From NCBI RefSeq assembly GCF_013367775.1, contig NZ_CP055157.1, positions 1,777,001 through 1,841,000 on the forward strand: 64,000 nucleotides of DNA, given 5' to 3'. Made by a program: the position numbers and the translations under genes. Shown here one piece after another: positions 42,292 through 50,618 of the stretch (position 1 is the stretch's first letter; each line of letters begins with the position of its first letter). The stretch is from Microbulbifer sp. YPW1 (GTDB taxonomy: Bacteria; Pseudomonadota; Gammaproteobacteria; Pseudomonadales; Cellvibrionaceae). The notes under the pieces are model-generated. The model did not search any database and was not told the origin of the DNA. It was given only the letters and a program-made list of their open reading frames with translations.

Positions 42292-43416
42292 CTAACTGAT
42301 CCGGTCAAATGAAGAAATTGGCTTCTTGGGGAGTCTATGCAGATATTCTAAGGAGTCTCTTATAGAGAGTTGTTGCTGGTGGTGGGAGCAGGAATCTCTC
42401 ATTGTTTCGAATAAGAATGACGTCGGTAGTCTACCCGGGACCGATACCTTTAAGTAGTTCTCCAGTAACTTAGTAAGGGCAAACTGTACACCTAGGTAGA
42501 ATTTATACTCGCCGTCACCAAATATGAGTTCAATAAACTTGCCTAATCTATCGAAACGAACTTTATCTTTACCGCTTCGTATGTGATGCAGCGAACACGC
42601 TAAGCCATCATTCCCTTCCGGCATTCCTAGTTTTACTGCTAAGGCCGTCCAGCTTAACTCTTCTTCTAAGTGGTTCTCGGATAATTTCTTAAAATTTTCC
42701 CAATACAAGTTGTTAATGCTACCTCGATCATACACATCAGGTAGTAATCTTCCCAATAAGCAGTCACTAGGATTGGTATTATTTGAGCCGGAGGCTTGTG
42801 TCGTGATTTCTGCGTCCATGACGCCAGACAGCCAGAATATAAACAAGCCAAGTATATTCCATCTATCTGATCTGCTGGGGATAGCAAATTTTCGTTTCTC
42901 ACTGGGTAGTAAATTGACAGGTTCAAATCCTCGCAGTAACTCGGAGAACCTATGATCCCGATAAAAAGATAGAGTTCTTTTAGTTTGGCTTATGTTTTCA
43001 TTGGATAGTTCGGTTAAAGCAAAATGCTCATTGCAAATTAGATTTTCCAGTATGGCAGCGGTATATGGAACTTCTTCAGTTAACCACGCGATGGTATCTA
43101 AAGCATTTGCGGTGCAGACGGCACCATATCCAACGTAGCCATCGTTGAAATATCGAAATGAAAGGTCGTGACCTTGCTTTTCGAAGAAGTCGATTGCCCA
43201 ATTTGAAATTTTGTCCCGAGACTTCCACTTAATTTTTGAAAATGGATTATCCAACACTTTATTAATTGTGTTGTGGCTTGCTGGAAGAGGGATTGATAGG
43301 CGTTCTGATAATTTCTTAAAAAGAGTTGCCTTTGATCCTACTTCTAAAAGTGGGTACAAAACCTCCGTAGGCTGAACTATGACGCTCCAGTCCAGTATTT
43401 TGGCAGATCTTGCCAT
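42292..43416 (-). CDS. orphan protein of unknown function, AT-rich gene
   Basis: 374 residues; I do not recognise any family. The N-terminus (TLFKKLSERLSIPLPASHNT) looks like a DNA-binding or adaptor helical region, and the whole protein appears alpha-helical with no membrane helix or signal peptide. Codon use and base composition are clearly more AT-rich than in the left half of the window, a sign of horizontal transfer. It is divergent from the dioxygenase gene at 43666, with a 249-base gap between the starts. Confidence 0.6.
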   Translation of the reverse strand: MARSAKILDWSVIVQPTEVLYPLLEVGSKATLFKKLSERLSIPLPASHNTINKVLDNPFSKIKWKSRDKISNWAIDFFEKQGHDLSFRYFNDGYVGYGAVCTANALDTIAWLTEEVPYTAAILENLICNEHFALTELSNENISQTKRTLSFYRDHRFSELLRGFEPVNLLPSEKRKFAIPSRSDRWNILGLFIFWLSGVMDAEITTQASGSNNTNPSDCLLGRLLPDVYDRGSINNLYWENFKKLSENHLEEELSWTALAVKLGMPEGNDGLACSLHHIRSGKDKVRFDRLGKFIELIFGDGEYKFYLGVQFALTKLLENYLKVSVPGRLPTSFLFETMRDSCSHHQQQLSIRDSLEYLHRLPKKPISSFDRIS

Positions 43417-43665
43417 TCCTTAAGTTTCCTATCGTAATTCGCCTACAACGTTCTTGGCGCCGTTCTCTATGGCGAAATTTTTGAAAATTCTACCCACTGT
43501 AGCCCAAGGGGCAGGCTATCTACAATGACTACAAATTGGTCTAACAGCTATTTAGAGGTAACGCGTGAAATAAGAATATATATCTGTGTTCATTGAAGCT
43601 TTGGGGTGCGAGTTGTACCGCCGATTCGCAAAGGATCATTTTTTCGTCAGGGCAGCGGTATCAAT

Positions 43666-44286
43666 ATGAGTGGTGAGCGAGAGACGGATCCCATCCGTCA
43701 AAGACTAAAGTCAGATGGTTATGCGTTGCTCAAAAATAGGGCAGTCAAGGAGGCGCTTAATATATGTTCGAAGCTAGGCAAAACGATTCGTCATGATGAT
43801 GTTTGGGTTGACCCTAACTCACGAGCACATATCAACTCTGATTGCCTGCTTGATTTTCATACTGACCATAGCAGGGCAAAGTACATAGCCTGGTATTGTT
43901 TAAAGCAAAGCAGCTGCGGTGGTGAGTCAATGCTCTTAGATTCCTACAAAGTTTTAGATCATCTTAGAGAGTATGAAATCAAGAGCTTAAGAAAAATTTA
44001 TCTCTATCAGCACTTTGTATTTGAGGGAGACGCTCGCTCTTGGCCATTACTAAGTGATGTGGATGGAGCGCCGCAAATTTACTATGCAAGTTGGCTAATT
44101 GATTCTGTGGATCAGAGAAAACGAGAAATAAGAAAATTAAATCGGCTATTAAATTTGGCCGAAAAAATTAAAATTCGACTAACGCCAGGTGATTTTTTGG
44201 TGATTGATAATAGAAGAATTTTGCATGGAAGGGGAGAAATCAAAGGGACTAAAGATCGGCATTTAAGACGTTTTTGGTTGGCGTAA
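43666..44286 (+). CDS. TauD/clavaminate synthase-like 2OG-Fe(II) dioxygenase
   Basis: 206 residues from the ATG at 43666; a GTG at 43606 would add 20 untypical residues. The iron triad and 2-oxoglutarate Arg of the family are present: HTD at 65-67 (LLDFHTDHSRA), the distal His 187 (VIDNRRILHGRG) and Arg in RHLRRFWLA at the C-terminus. The cupin strands between fit a compact TauD/TfdA fold. Such enzymes hydroxylate or desaturate small molecules or peptide residues. The next gene starts 17 bases after its stop, encoding a protein with a Cys-rich tail that may be its substrate. The gene is AT-rich, like its neighbours. Confidence 0.8.
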   Translation: MSGERETDPIRQRLKSDGYALLKNRAVKEALNICSKLGKTIRHDDVWVDPNSRAHINSDCLLDFHTDHSRAKYIAWYCLKQSSCGGESMLLDSYKVLDHLREYEIKSLRKIYLYQHFVFEGDARSWPLLSDVDGAPQIYYASWLIDSVDQRKREIRKLNRLLNLAEKIKIRLTPGDFLVIDNRRILHGRGEIKGTKDRHLRRFWLA

Positions 44287-44302
44287 ATCAGGAGAGTTGT
44301 TA

Positions 44303-44842
44303 ATGAGTCATGTAATACATAGAGCAGAGAATCTGGTTTATCCGGATTCGATCAGTGAATCTAGAGTACGGTACCTCATTGAGGAAAAGGGGATTATGAA
44401 AGCAGTAGCTGAGCTTGATCTAGAAATGGTCAAGATGAAGCTGAAAGAGGAAGAGGAGGGGCTTGGTTGGAGTGACGAGCAGTGCGAGAGCGCTGAGATT
44501 GAATATAAGAGATACCTTCATCTTTGTAGCGTTTTTGGTAAAGGAATCGTTCCAAATAAAATAATGGATTACATGTGGCATTTTCACATTCTTGACACTA
44601 TTGCTTATCATGAAGACTGCGGGAAAGTGTTTGGAGGATACATGCACCATTACCCCTATTTTGGGATGCGAGGAAATGAAGATGCTAGAGACTTAGAGGA
44701 TTCCTTCAATAAGTCGAGAATGCTCTACCTTAATGAGTTTGGTGAGGATATCGCGCGAGAAGAACATTCAAAGTGCTGGCATGATTGTCAGAATAGATGT
44801 TGGCATGCTTGCCCGTCTCATGGAGAAATGCATGCGGCATAG
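44303..44842 (+). CDS. GRDP-like protein with Cys/Trp/His-rich tail
   Basis: 179 residues from the ATG at 44303, preceded by AGGAG. Residues about 85-120 (VPNKIMDYMWHFHILDTIAY, HEDCGKVFGGYMHHYPYFG) match the conserved core of the glycine-rich-domain-like (GRDP/DUF1399) family, with WHxHxxD and HHxPYFG. The last 25 residues are unusual: C158-W-H-D-C162 and C166-W-H-A-C170, a doubled CWHxC motif, then a His-rich end. This could be a metal site, or a core peptide behind a large leader-like domain, modified by the dioxygenase encoded 17 bases upstream. Product class not established. Confidence 0.65.
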   Translation: MSHVIHRAENLVYPDSISESRVRYLIEEKGIMKAVAELDLEMVKMKLKEEEEGLGWSDEQCESAEIEYKRYLHLCSVFGKGIVPNKIMDYMWHFHILDTIAYHEDCGKVFGGYMHHYPYFGMRGNEDARDLEDSFNKSRMLYLNEFGEDIAREEHSKCWHDCQNRCWHACPSHGEMHAA

Positions 44843-44858
44843 TGAATAAAGGGAATGG

Positions 44859-44888
44859 TAACGGCACCTTGATAAATTGGTGCCGTTA
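44859..44888 (+). terminator. hairpin terminator after the GRDP-like gene
   Basis: TAACGGCACC at 44859-44868 pairs with GGTGCCGTTA at 44879-44888 around 10 bases. The following AT-rich run TTAATTGG is short, so termination may be partial. Confidence 0.65.
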
Positions 44889-45095
44889 ATTGGATTAGTT
44901 CAGACTTGGCAAGAAACAGAGACTTAGCACATGGCTGGATGCCTCACCCAAATCATGCCTTTGGCGGCCTTTCTCCTATTGGTTTGATTGAGAAAAGAGG
45001 CATGTTGGGAATGTATATTTTCAGGAGTTTTCTGTACCAATGAAAAATCTTTGAATAGACAAATTAGATAGCCACTAAATTATTCTTTCTGGCCA

Positions 45096-46295
45096 TCAAT
45101 GTTCGGGCGGTACGAGGCTCGAGTACTGCGCGCTAATGTCCCGGGTTAAGTCTGCCAGAGGGTCAACCTGTTCATGGCCGAATGCCGGTACTGCCCGCAC
45201 AGCCTTGAGTGCCGCCCCCAGGCCCAGCAGCCAAGTCTTGAATTCATAGTCGTACCAGAGCTTGTGGATACGGAGTAGCACTCGCGGCACGGGTTCATGC
45301 TGAAGAAATTCATGTTCCGTTAGGTGTTTTTTCTCTTCTTTGGGATGAAATCGCATTTCTGATAGGTGAATCGCCACGGGGCCTTCTACTTCCAGTTCAA
45401 GTTTCTCTAGTTCGCCCCAGTTGCCGGGAATACGAGGCTTTATTGTTGGATTTGTGTAGTCGATAGAGTGATTTCTTTCCTTGAGGGGGAAGTCATCGAC
45501 ACTATCTGTAATTCCAATATCGATACTGAAGCGGTGCAGGGCCATCTCTTCATAGATGCCCTTGCGTTCGTCGGTGGTACACACGAGGTAACTGATCTGC
45601 TCGCGGCGCACCAGCCGCACCGGAAAATAGATGATCTCCCGACCACCCTGATAGCGCGCCGGGAACCCCATTTCTTCCTCAAGTGCTCGCAATGCCACTT
45701 GCTCGTGTAGGCGTAACCGTTGCGTATCGGTATTCGGGAATATCCCCGGATAACGCGCAGAGTATCGTAACCTCTTAATGAGACTGTCTATCTTCTGGTT
45801 GGAACTAGTGGATTTGATTAGTCTAACCAACGCCTTGCGTTCATTTTTTGGAAGAAAGAACTCATTGAACTTGCCTACCAGAAGTAAGTGAAGGCGCAGG
45901 CTGCGGGGGTGCAATATCTCCGGTTCAGCGGTTAACTTGTAGCAACGTACTTTTCCTGGCCGATGTGGGCCTTTTTCATTTTTCTTATTTTTAACCCCGG
46001 CTTCGTTTTTTTTCTTTTCCGATTTTGGTGGCCTGGGGATCGGCTCTATTTCTTCGTCGTGTTTACCCCAGTCATTAACACACACGACGCCGCCATGCTC
46101 ACTGTTGTACTGTCGCAAAAAGGCCTCGGCTTGGTCCTTAAGGAGGCGGCGGTTGCTTGCGCTGGTGAGGCTGGTGGTAGACATGATCTCTTCAAGAGCC
46201 TTGCTGAGCCTCAACCCTTTTGTACTATCAGCCCTGAACAGCATCCACAGTAACCTGTACTTGGCTTCCTCATCGAATTCCGCTCTCTTGTCCAA
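45096..46295 (-). CDS. WYL-domain-type transcriptional regulator
   Basis: 399 residues from a TTG at 46295 with AGGGG seven bases upstream. The N-terminal 70 residues look like a winged helix-turn-helix (YRLLWMLFRADSTKGLRLSK). A basic linker follows (about 88-115, EKKKNEAGVKNKKNEK), then a WYL-like region (about 215-290) with REQISYLVCTTDERK and EEMALHRFSIDIG, the YLV...LHRF pattern of the domain. The C-terminus (LLRIHKLWYDYEFKTWLLGL) fits a WCX extension. WYL regulators such as BrxR and CapW repress phage-defence operons by binding inverted repeats. It is divergent from the MazG/DUF2779 operon, with a palindrome in between. Confidence 0.75.
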   Translation of the reverse strand: MDKRAEFDEEAKYRLLWMLFRADSTKGLRLSKALEEIMSTTSLTSASNRRLLKDQAEAFLRQYNSEHGGVVCVNDWGKHDEEIEPIPRPPKSEKKKNEAGVKNKKNEKGPHRPGKVRCYKLTAEPEILHPRSLRLHLLLVGKFNEFFLPKNERKALVRLIKSTSSNQKIDSLIKRLRYSARYPGIFPNTDTQRLRLHEQVALRALEEEMGFPARYQGGREIIYFPVRLVRREQISYLVCTTDERKGIYEEMALHRFSIDIGITDSVDDFPLKERNHSIDYTNPTIKPRIPGNWGELEKLELEVEGPVAIHLSEMRFHPKEEKKHLTEHEFLQHEPVPRVLLRIHKLWYDYEFKTWLLGLGAALKAVRAVPAFGHEQVDPLADLTRDISAQYSSLVPPEH

Positions 46296-46355
46296 TTACC
46301 GTCCCCTCAATACTGTCTTGGCGTCCCAAGATTTCCGTCCCGCAAGCTTAAATAA

Positions 46356-46379
46356 AACCTACGATTACATTCGTAGGTT
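46356..46379. promoter_or_regulatory. palindromic operator candidate for the WYL regulator
   Basis: AACCTACGA and TCGTAGGTT are perfect 9-base inverted arms around TTACAT, placed in the 123-base divergent gap: 60 bases from the regulator start and 39 from the operon start. The layout fits autoregulation plus repression of the operon. Confidence 0.65.
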
Positions 46380-46418
46380 CCCTTTGTATGCTGGACTTGT
46401 CAAATCGGGAGACACCAA

Positions 46419-46628
46419 ATGAATCGAAAAATCCTCCGTGACCCCAAGGGCCAGCTGCTGGGCTGGATCCAGTCAGACCCTTCCACTGGCCACATACTTG
46501 CCTACCGCGCTGGCGGCAATGTGCTTGGCTGGTACATACCCAACTTCGGGCCTGGAGGCCGGACCTTCGACAACAAGGGCCAGCCGTTGGGCCAGGGCAA
46601 CCACTTGTCCAGCCTGTTCTACCGCTAA
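46419..46628 (+). CDS. small island-type protein with GxLLGW-like repeats
   Basis: 69 residues, with GGGAG eight bases before the ATG. Three short repeats are visible: LRDPKGQLLGWI, YRAGGNVLGWYIP and TFDNKGQPLGQGN, which would form a small beta-sheet. Similar small proteins with RDxxGxxLG repeats occur on mobile elements, with no known function. It is the first gene of the operon divergent from the WYL regulator; the MazG-like gene follows 29 bases later. Confidence 0.65.
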   Translation: MNRKILRDPKGQLLGWIQSDPSTGHILAYRAGGNVLGWYIPNFGPGGRTFDNKGQPLGQGNHLSSLFYR

Positions 46629-46657
46629 GTCAGTCGCCAGGAAAAGGAGCGCACAGC

Positions 46658-47038
46658 ATGAAGAAAGCCATCCCGCAGAAAGATCTCCCTTTGAGCGATT
46701 ATCTAGAGTCGGTGGGCCTGTGGATTGCCGGTGTGGGCAGCCAATACTTTGGGCCGCTGACCAACGGCTGCATGCTGTCGGAAGAGGTGGGCGAGGTTAA
46801 TCGCTTGCTGTGCCGACAGTACGGCGAGCAGCGCTATAAAGCCGGTGAGGAACCGGCCAATTTCAAACGGGCCCTGGCAGATGAACTCGCGGATGTCATG
46901 TTTGTGCTGGCCTGTATTGCCAACGAGCAAGATATCGACCTAGCTGATGCGCTTGTGCGCAACCTGCAGAAAAAGAATACCCGCGACCGCAGTCGTTACA
47001 GCCAGCCCGAGCACAAGGAGCAAGCCTATGCAGGTTAA
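46658..47038 (+). CDS. MazG-like nucleotide pyrophosphohydrolase
   Basis: 126 residues. The all-alpha NTP pyrophosphatase motifs are present: EEVGEVNRLL (ExxE) and DELADVMFVLACI (ExxD), with PLTNGCMLSEE ahead. MazG-like enzymes hydrolyse NTPs or (p)ppGpp, and in defence or phage contexts can deplete nucleotides. It is followed by a gene that begins inside it (11-base overlap), showing coupling. Confidence 0.85.
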   Translation: MKKAIPQKDLPLSDYLESVGLWIAGVGSQYFGPLTNGCMLSEEVGEVNRLLCRQYGEQRYKAGEEPANFKRALADELADVMFVLACIANEQDIDLADALVRNLQKKNTRDRSRYSQPEHKEQAYAG

Positions 47039-47600
47039 GCGGCGCGATCGCCTTCCCGAGGCCCTGCTATTCCGCAATATCGTCATCCGGGATGCGGTGG
47101 CAGCGGAGTACTGCCGCAAGGACGACGACATGACGGTTTTCATCTATGCCAAGGCAAAAAATTGCATCCTCAATGGCAGTCACCCGCTGAACGTCCCGTA
47201 CAAGGGTGAGCTTGCGCTCGAACTTGTTTTTACCGGGGTGGATGCCTCTTTCCGGGGAGTGCCCACTGGCGAGCACAGCAATATGCCGATTTTTGAAGAC
47301 TTCTTTGAGGGCGGTGAGGTGCTGCTATTGCCCTCCGTGATAAGTGAGGACACCCGGCCGCTGGGTCTGCCCTGGCGACCGGAGGAAAAGCCGCGCCCAT
47401 ACCGGATCTACACCCAGTATGGTTTTTTCGATGACGACGACGGGTACCGCAACCCGCCTACGGCCAGTATCTACTGTAAAGAGCAGTTCCACTATGTGCG
47501 CAAGGGCATGTCGTTCCATGGCGACTTTCTCTGGGATATCCGCGCCGCTTCAGCCCACGCCTGTATCGATTTCGGTCACCCGGAAGTATCCGCTGGTTAA
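47028..47600 (+). CDS. protein of unknown function, WYL-linked operon
   Basis: 190 residues from the ATG at 47028, overlapping the MazG-like stop, with AAGGAG upstream. Beta-rich pattern (DDMTVFIYAKAKNCILNGSH, ELALELVFTGVDASFRGV), a central acidic patch, and RPYRIYTQYGFFDDDDGYRN. No membrane helix or recognised motif. Overlap with the MazG-like gene suggests that they act together. Confidence 0.65.
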   Translation: MQVKRRDRLPEALLFRNIVIRDAVAAEYCRKDDDMTVFIYAKAKNCILNGSHPLNVPYKGELALELVFTGVDASFRGVPTGEHSNMPIFEDFFEGGEVLLLPSVISEDTRPLGLPWRPEEKPRPYRIYTQYGFFDDDDGYRNPPTASIYCKEQFHYVRKGMSFHGDFLWDIRAASAHACIDFGHPEVSAG

Positions 47601-47613
47601 ACATTGATTTGTG

Positions 47614-47646
47614 CGCCAGTTCACACTTATATTGGGTGAACTGGCG
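47614..47646. promoter_or_regulatory. perfect 11-base inverted repeat inside the operon
   Basis: CGCCAGTTCAC and GTGAACTGGCG face each other around 11 bases in the 102-base gap before the DUF2779 gene. No T-tract follows. It may be a second operator, an attenuator or an RNA-processing hairpin that sets the nuclease level apart from the upstream genes. Confidence 0.5.
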
Positions 47647-47702
47647 GTATCACAATAAAAGATTCGACAAGAACTCCAAAAAACGAGAGATAAGGAAGTT
47701 GC

Positions 47703-49685
47703 ATGCCCCAGAGTTCCGCTGTTCCCCAGCGCTCGACATTGCTGACCAAATCGCGATTCAAGCGTGCCCTGGAATGCCCCACCAAGCTGTATTACGCCGA
47801 ACAACCCGGCTACGCCAATCAGAGCCTGGAAGATGATTTCTTGGCTGAGCTGGCCAAAGGCGGTCACCAGGTGGGCGCGCTGGCCAAGTGCTATTTCCCC
47901 GGTGGAGAAGACCTTGCTGGAATATCCCCAGAAGAAGCTCTGGTGCGCACGCAGGAGCTGTTGCAACGGGACCAGGTCACTATCTTCGAAGCGGCTATCC
48001 AGCATGGCCAGTTGTTGGTGCGGGTGGATATCCTGGTCAAGGACGCTGGCCGTTACCAGCTGATCGAGGTCAAGGCCAAGTCCTGCGACCCCCTCGACCT
48101 TCACTTCATGAAAAAGCGTGGCGAAGGCATCGTCAAGGACTGGGAACCTTACCTGTGCGACGTTGCCTTCCAGAAAGTGGTGCTCGAAAAAGCACTGAGC
48201 ACGTGCAATATCGACAGCTACCTGATGCTGGCGAACAAACAAGCACGCGCTGCCACCGATGGTCTGAACAGCAAGTTCCGCGTGGCGGGCGACCACAGTG
48301 TAATCGTCTCCCCTGAACTGAGCGCGGAAGACCTAGCCAGCGAGCTGCTGGTCAAGGTGGATGTCAACGAGCCGTTGGCCTATATCCGCACAATGTGCGA
48401 GTACCACGGCCACACATTCGAGGGCTATATCGCCACCGCCGCCGATGCCTTGCAGCGGAGCGAGCGCTTGCGTGGGTGCGTTGGCGCCCATTGTAAGAAG
48501 TGCGAATTCCGCTGCACTCTGGAAGATGAGGCCAATGGCCTGCAAAGCGGCTTCCGCGAATGTTGGAAGGAGGCCATGGGATGGCAAGATCAGGACTTTG
48601 AGGACCCGTTGGTGCTCGAAATCGCCAACTTCCGCAAAGCCGATAAGCTGCTAGCGCAGGGTAAGGTCAAAATGATCGATCTGGACGAGGCTGATATCAG
48701 TCCCGCACCAGGGGACAAGCTGGGCATGTCCAACAGTGAACGCCAGTGGCTTCAGGTGCAAAAGGTTCAGCAGGGCGACACCAGCCCGGAGATCGATATC
48801 GACGGCCTGCGTGCGGAGATGCAGGGCTGGACCTACCCCCTGCACTTTATCGACTTCGAAACCATCACCGCTGCCCTGCCATTCACCAGCGGCCGCCGTC
48901 CCTACGAAGGCGTTGCGTTTCAGTTCTCACACCATGTAGTCCTCGAGGACGGCACGGTGGAGCACGCCCACCAGTTCCTAGATACAGAGCCCGGGCACTT
49001 CCCCAGCTTCGATTTTATCCGCGCTCTGAAGCAGGCGCTGGAAGGCGACAACGGCACTATCTTCCGCTATGCGGCCCATGAAAACAGCTTCCTCAATCTT
49101 ATCCACAGCCAGCTGCACGACAGCGACCTGCCGCAGGAAGAAGTACAGGAGCTATGCGCGTTTATCGAGTCCATCTCCCATTCCAAGGAAGATAGCGAAC
49201 TTACCTGGAATGGCGCGCGGGATATGGTCGACCTGCTGGAGCTGGTCAAGCGCTATGCCTACTACCCGCAAACCAGGGGCTCCAATTCGATCAAGTATGT
49301 GCTGCCGGCTGTGTTGAATCACTCTTCCTTCCTACAGGAAAAATACGGCCAGCCCATCTATGGTGCGACAGGCGGAATCCCCAGCTTCAATTTCCAAAAC
49401 TGGCAGTGGGTCCAGGTGGAACACGGCCAGGTACGCGACCCGTACAAGCTTCTTCCCAAGATGTTCGAGGATGTGCCAGAGAATATCGATGAGTTGCTGT
49501 CGGAGGGCGATAGCCTCGCCAATGGTGGGGCGGCGTTAACGGCTTATGCCAGGATTCAGTTTACTGACTTGAGTTCATATGAGCGCGGGGAGTTGCGGGC
49601 GGCGCTTCTGAAGTACTGTGAGCTGGATACTCTCGCAATGGTGATGATTTATGAAGCTTGGCAGGCACAAGCGAATAACCGATAA
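47703..49685 (+). CDS. DUF2779 protein: Cas4-like nuclease fused to DEDDy-like exonuclease
   Basis: 660 residues. The N-terminal part has a PD-(D/E)xK core (LIEVKAK, E122-V-K124) and the Cas4-like cysteines: Cys 25 in ALECPTKLYY, then Cys 259, 264, 267 and 271 (GCVGAHCKKCEFRC), which could hold an iron-sulfur cluster. The C-terminal half is a DUF2779 domain that looks like a DnaQ/RNase D-type exonuclease: D384-F-E386 in FIDFETITAALP, HENSFL, and Y638-C-E-L-D642 (YxxxD, the DEDDy motif). Two nuclease centres in one protein would process DNA ends. It is the largest gene of the WYL-linked operon, on an island; a defence role is inference. Confidence 0.75.
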   Translation: MPQSSAVPQRSTLLTKSRFKRALECPTKLYYAEQPGYANQSLEDDFLAELAKGGHQVGALAKCYFPGGEDLAGISPEEALVRTQELLQRDQVTIFEAAIQHGQLLVRVDILVKDAGRYQLIEVKAKSCDPLDLHFMKKRGEGIVKDWEPYLCDVAFQKVVLEKALSTCNIDSYLMLANKQARAATDGLNSKFRVAGDHSVIVSPELSAEDLASELLVKVDVNEPLAYIRTMCEYHGHTFEGYIATAADALQRSERLRGCVGAHCKKCEFRCTLEDEANGLQSGFRECWKEAMGWQDQDFEDPLVLEIANFRKADKLLAQGKVKMIDLDEADISPAPGDKLGMSNSERQWLQVQKVQQGDTSPEIDIDGLRAEMQGWTYPLHFIDFETITAALPFTSGRRPYEGVAFQFSHHVVLEDGTVEHAHQFLDTEPGHFPSFDFIRALKQALEGDNGTIFRYAAHENSFLNLIHSQLHDSDLPQEEVQELCAFIESISHSKEDSELTWNGARDMVDLLELVKRYAYYPQTRGSNSIKYVLPAVLNHSSFLQEKYGQPIYGATGGIPSFNFQNWQWVQVEHGQVRDPYKLLPKMFEDVPENIDELLSEGDSLANGGAALTAYARIQFTDLSSYERGELRAALLKYCELDTLAMVMIYEAWQAQANNR

Positions 49686-49700
49686 GGAACTAGCTGTAAG

Positions 49701-50618
49701 ATGAAAAAGTTGGCCGAGTGCATCGCTCAATATATCGAAGATCAATGTGGAGATGCGTCACTGCAGTTCTGGTTGAGTCAAAACTACATCTGGCCGAAGA
49801 AAGCTGGGGACCGTGAGGCGCTCTATGAAAAATTTAATCTGCAGGACTGGACTGAGTCTGCAGTCGACGTACGCGACGATAGCTGCTATGTAAAAACCAG
49901 CAAAATCAAAGCGGCAGTAGAAAAAGTACTGGCCGGAACTGCCGGCGATGCCGACCAATTCAGCGCAATACGATTTTTTCTCAATGATTGGGGCAAGGTT
50001 AATGTCAGCGATGAAACTTTGAGAAGGCTCGTAAAGCTGCGAATAGGAATGGCAGGCCCTGATGACGTTTTGGCTCCTGCTGGCACAATTGATGGCATCA
50101 ATCGGCCGCGCTCCCGCTTCGCCCTAAAAGCAACTGGTACAGAAAAAACGGGAAATGTCAGCAGTTGGTCCAAGTACCTCGCTGTCGCTTTCCCGGAATG
50201 GGCTCTCATCTATGATTCCCGAGTGGCCTACGCCATCAACGCGATCATCTACCTGCACGGCCTGGCGGACGAGCCTCTGTGGCCGATGCCCGATGGCGTC
50301 AATAGCAAGCTCAACCTCATTGATATCGAAACCATTATCCTTGCCAGCCAAGGCAGACAAAGACGTGCTTTTGAAAAGCTCAGGGCCTTGCAGGGGGCGC
50401 CTCACCGGGTGAGTAGATTCCGCGACACTTTGTATCACGATGATAAGGATACATACCAACTTTACTTAGCATTGATCGAGAAGGTGCACAGTATTCTCGA
50501 GCAGTCAGGCAAAGTAGCCTGTACCAGTGCAGGGCAGATCGAGGCATTCCTGTTTATGGTGGCAGATGGCGACCTGTTCGAGATGATTGCCGAGCGCGCA
50601 CTCGCGCCGGCGGTCTGA
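49701..50618 (+). CDS. protein of unknown function, last gene of WYL-linked operon
   Basis: 305 residues starting 15 bases after the DUF2779 stop. Helical N-terminus (LAECIAQYIEDQCGDASLQF), a centre with SSWSKYLAVAFPEWALIYDS and RVAYAINAIIYLHG, and a C-terminus with TSAGQIEAFLFMVADG. No recognised family, no membrane helix. The repeated YDSRVAYA-type pattern is reminiscent of HhH-type DNA-binding proteins found on islands, but I cannot support it. Its tight spacing makes it part of the operon. Confidence 0.65.
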   Translation: MKKLAECIAQYIEDQCGDASLQFWLSQNYIWPKKAGDREALYEKFNLQDWTESAVDVRDDSCYVKTSKIKAAVEKVLAGTAGDADQFSAIRFFLNDWGKVNVSDETLRRLVKLRIGMAGPDDVLAPAGTIDGINRPRSRFALKATGTEKTGNVSSWSKYLAVAFPEWALIYDSRVAYAINAIIYLHGLADEPLWPMPDGVNSKLNLIDIETIILASQGRQRRAFEKLRALQGAPHRVSRFRDTLYHDDKDTYQLYLALIEKVHSILEQSGKVACTSAGQIEAFLFMVADGDLFEMIAERALAPAV

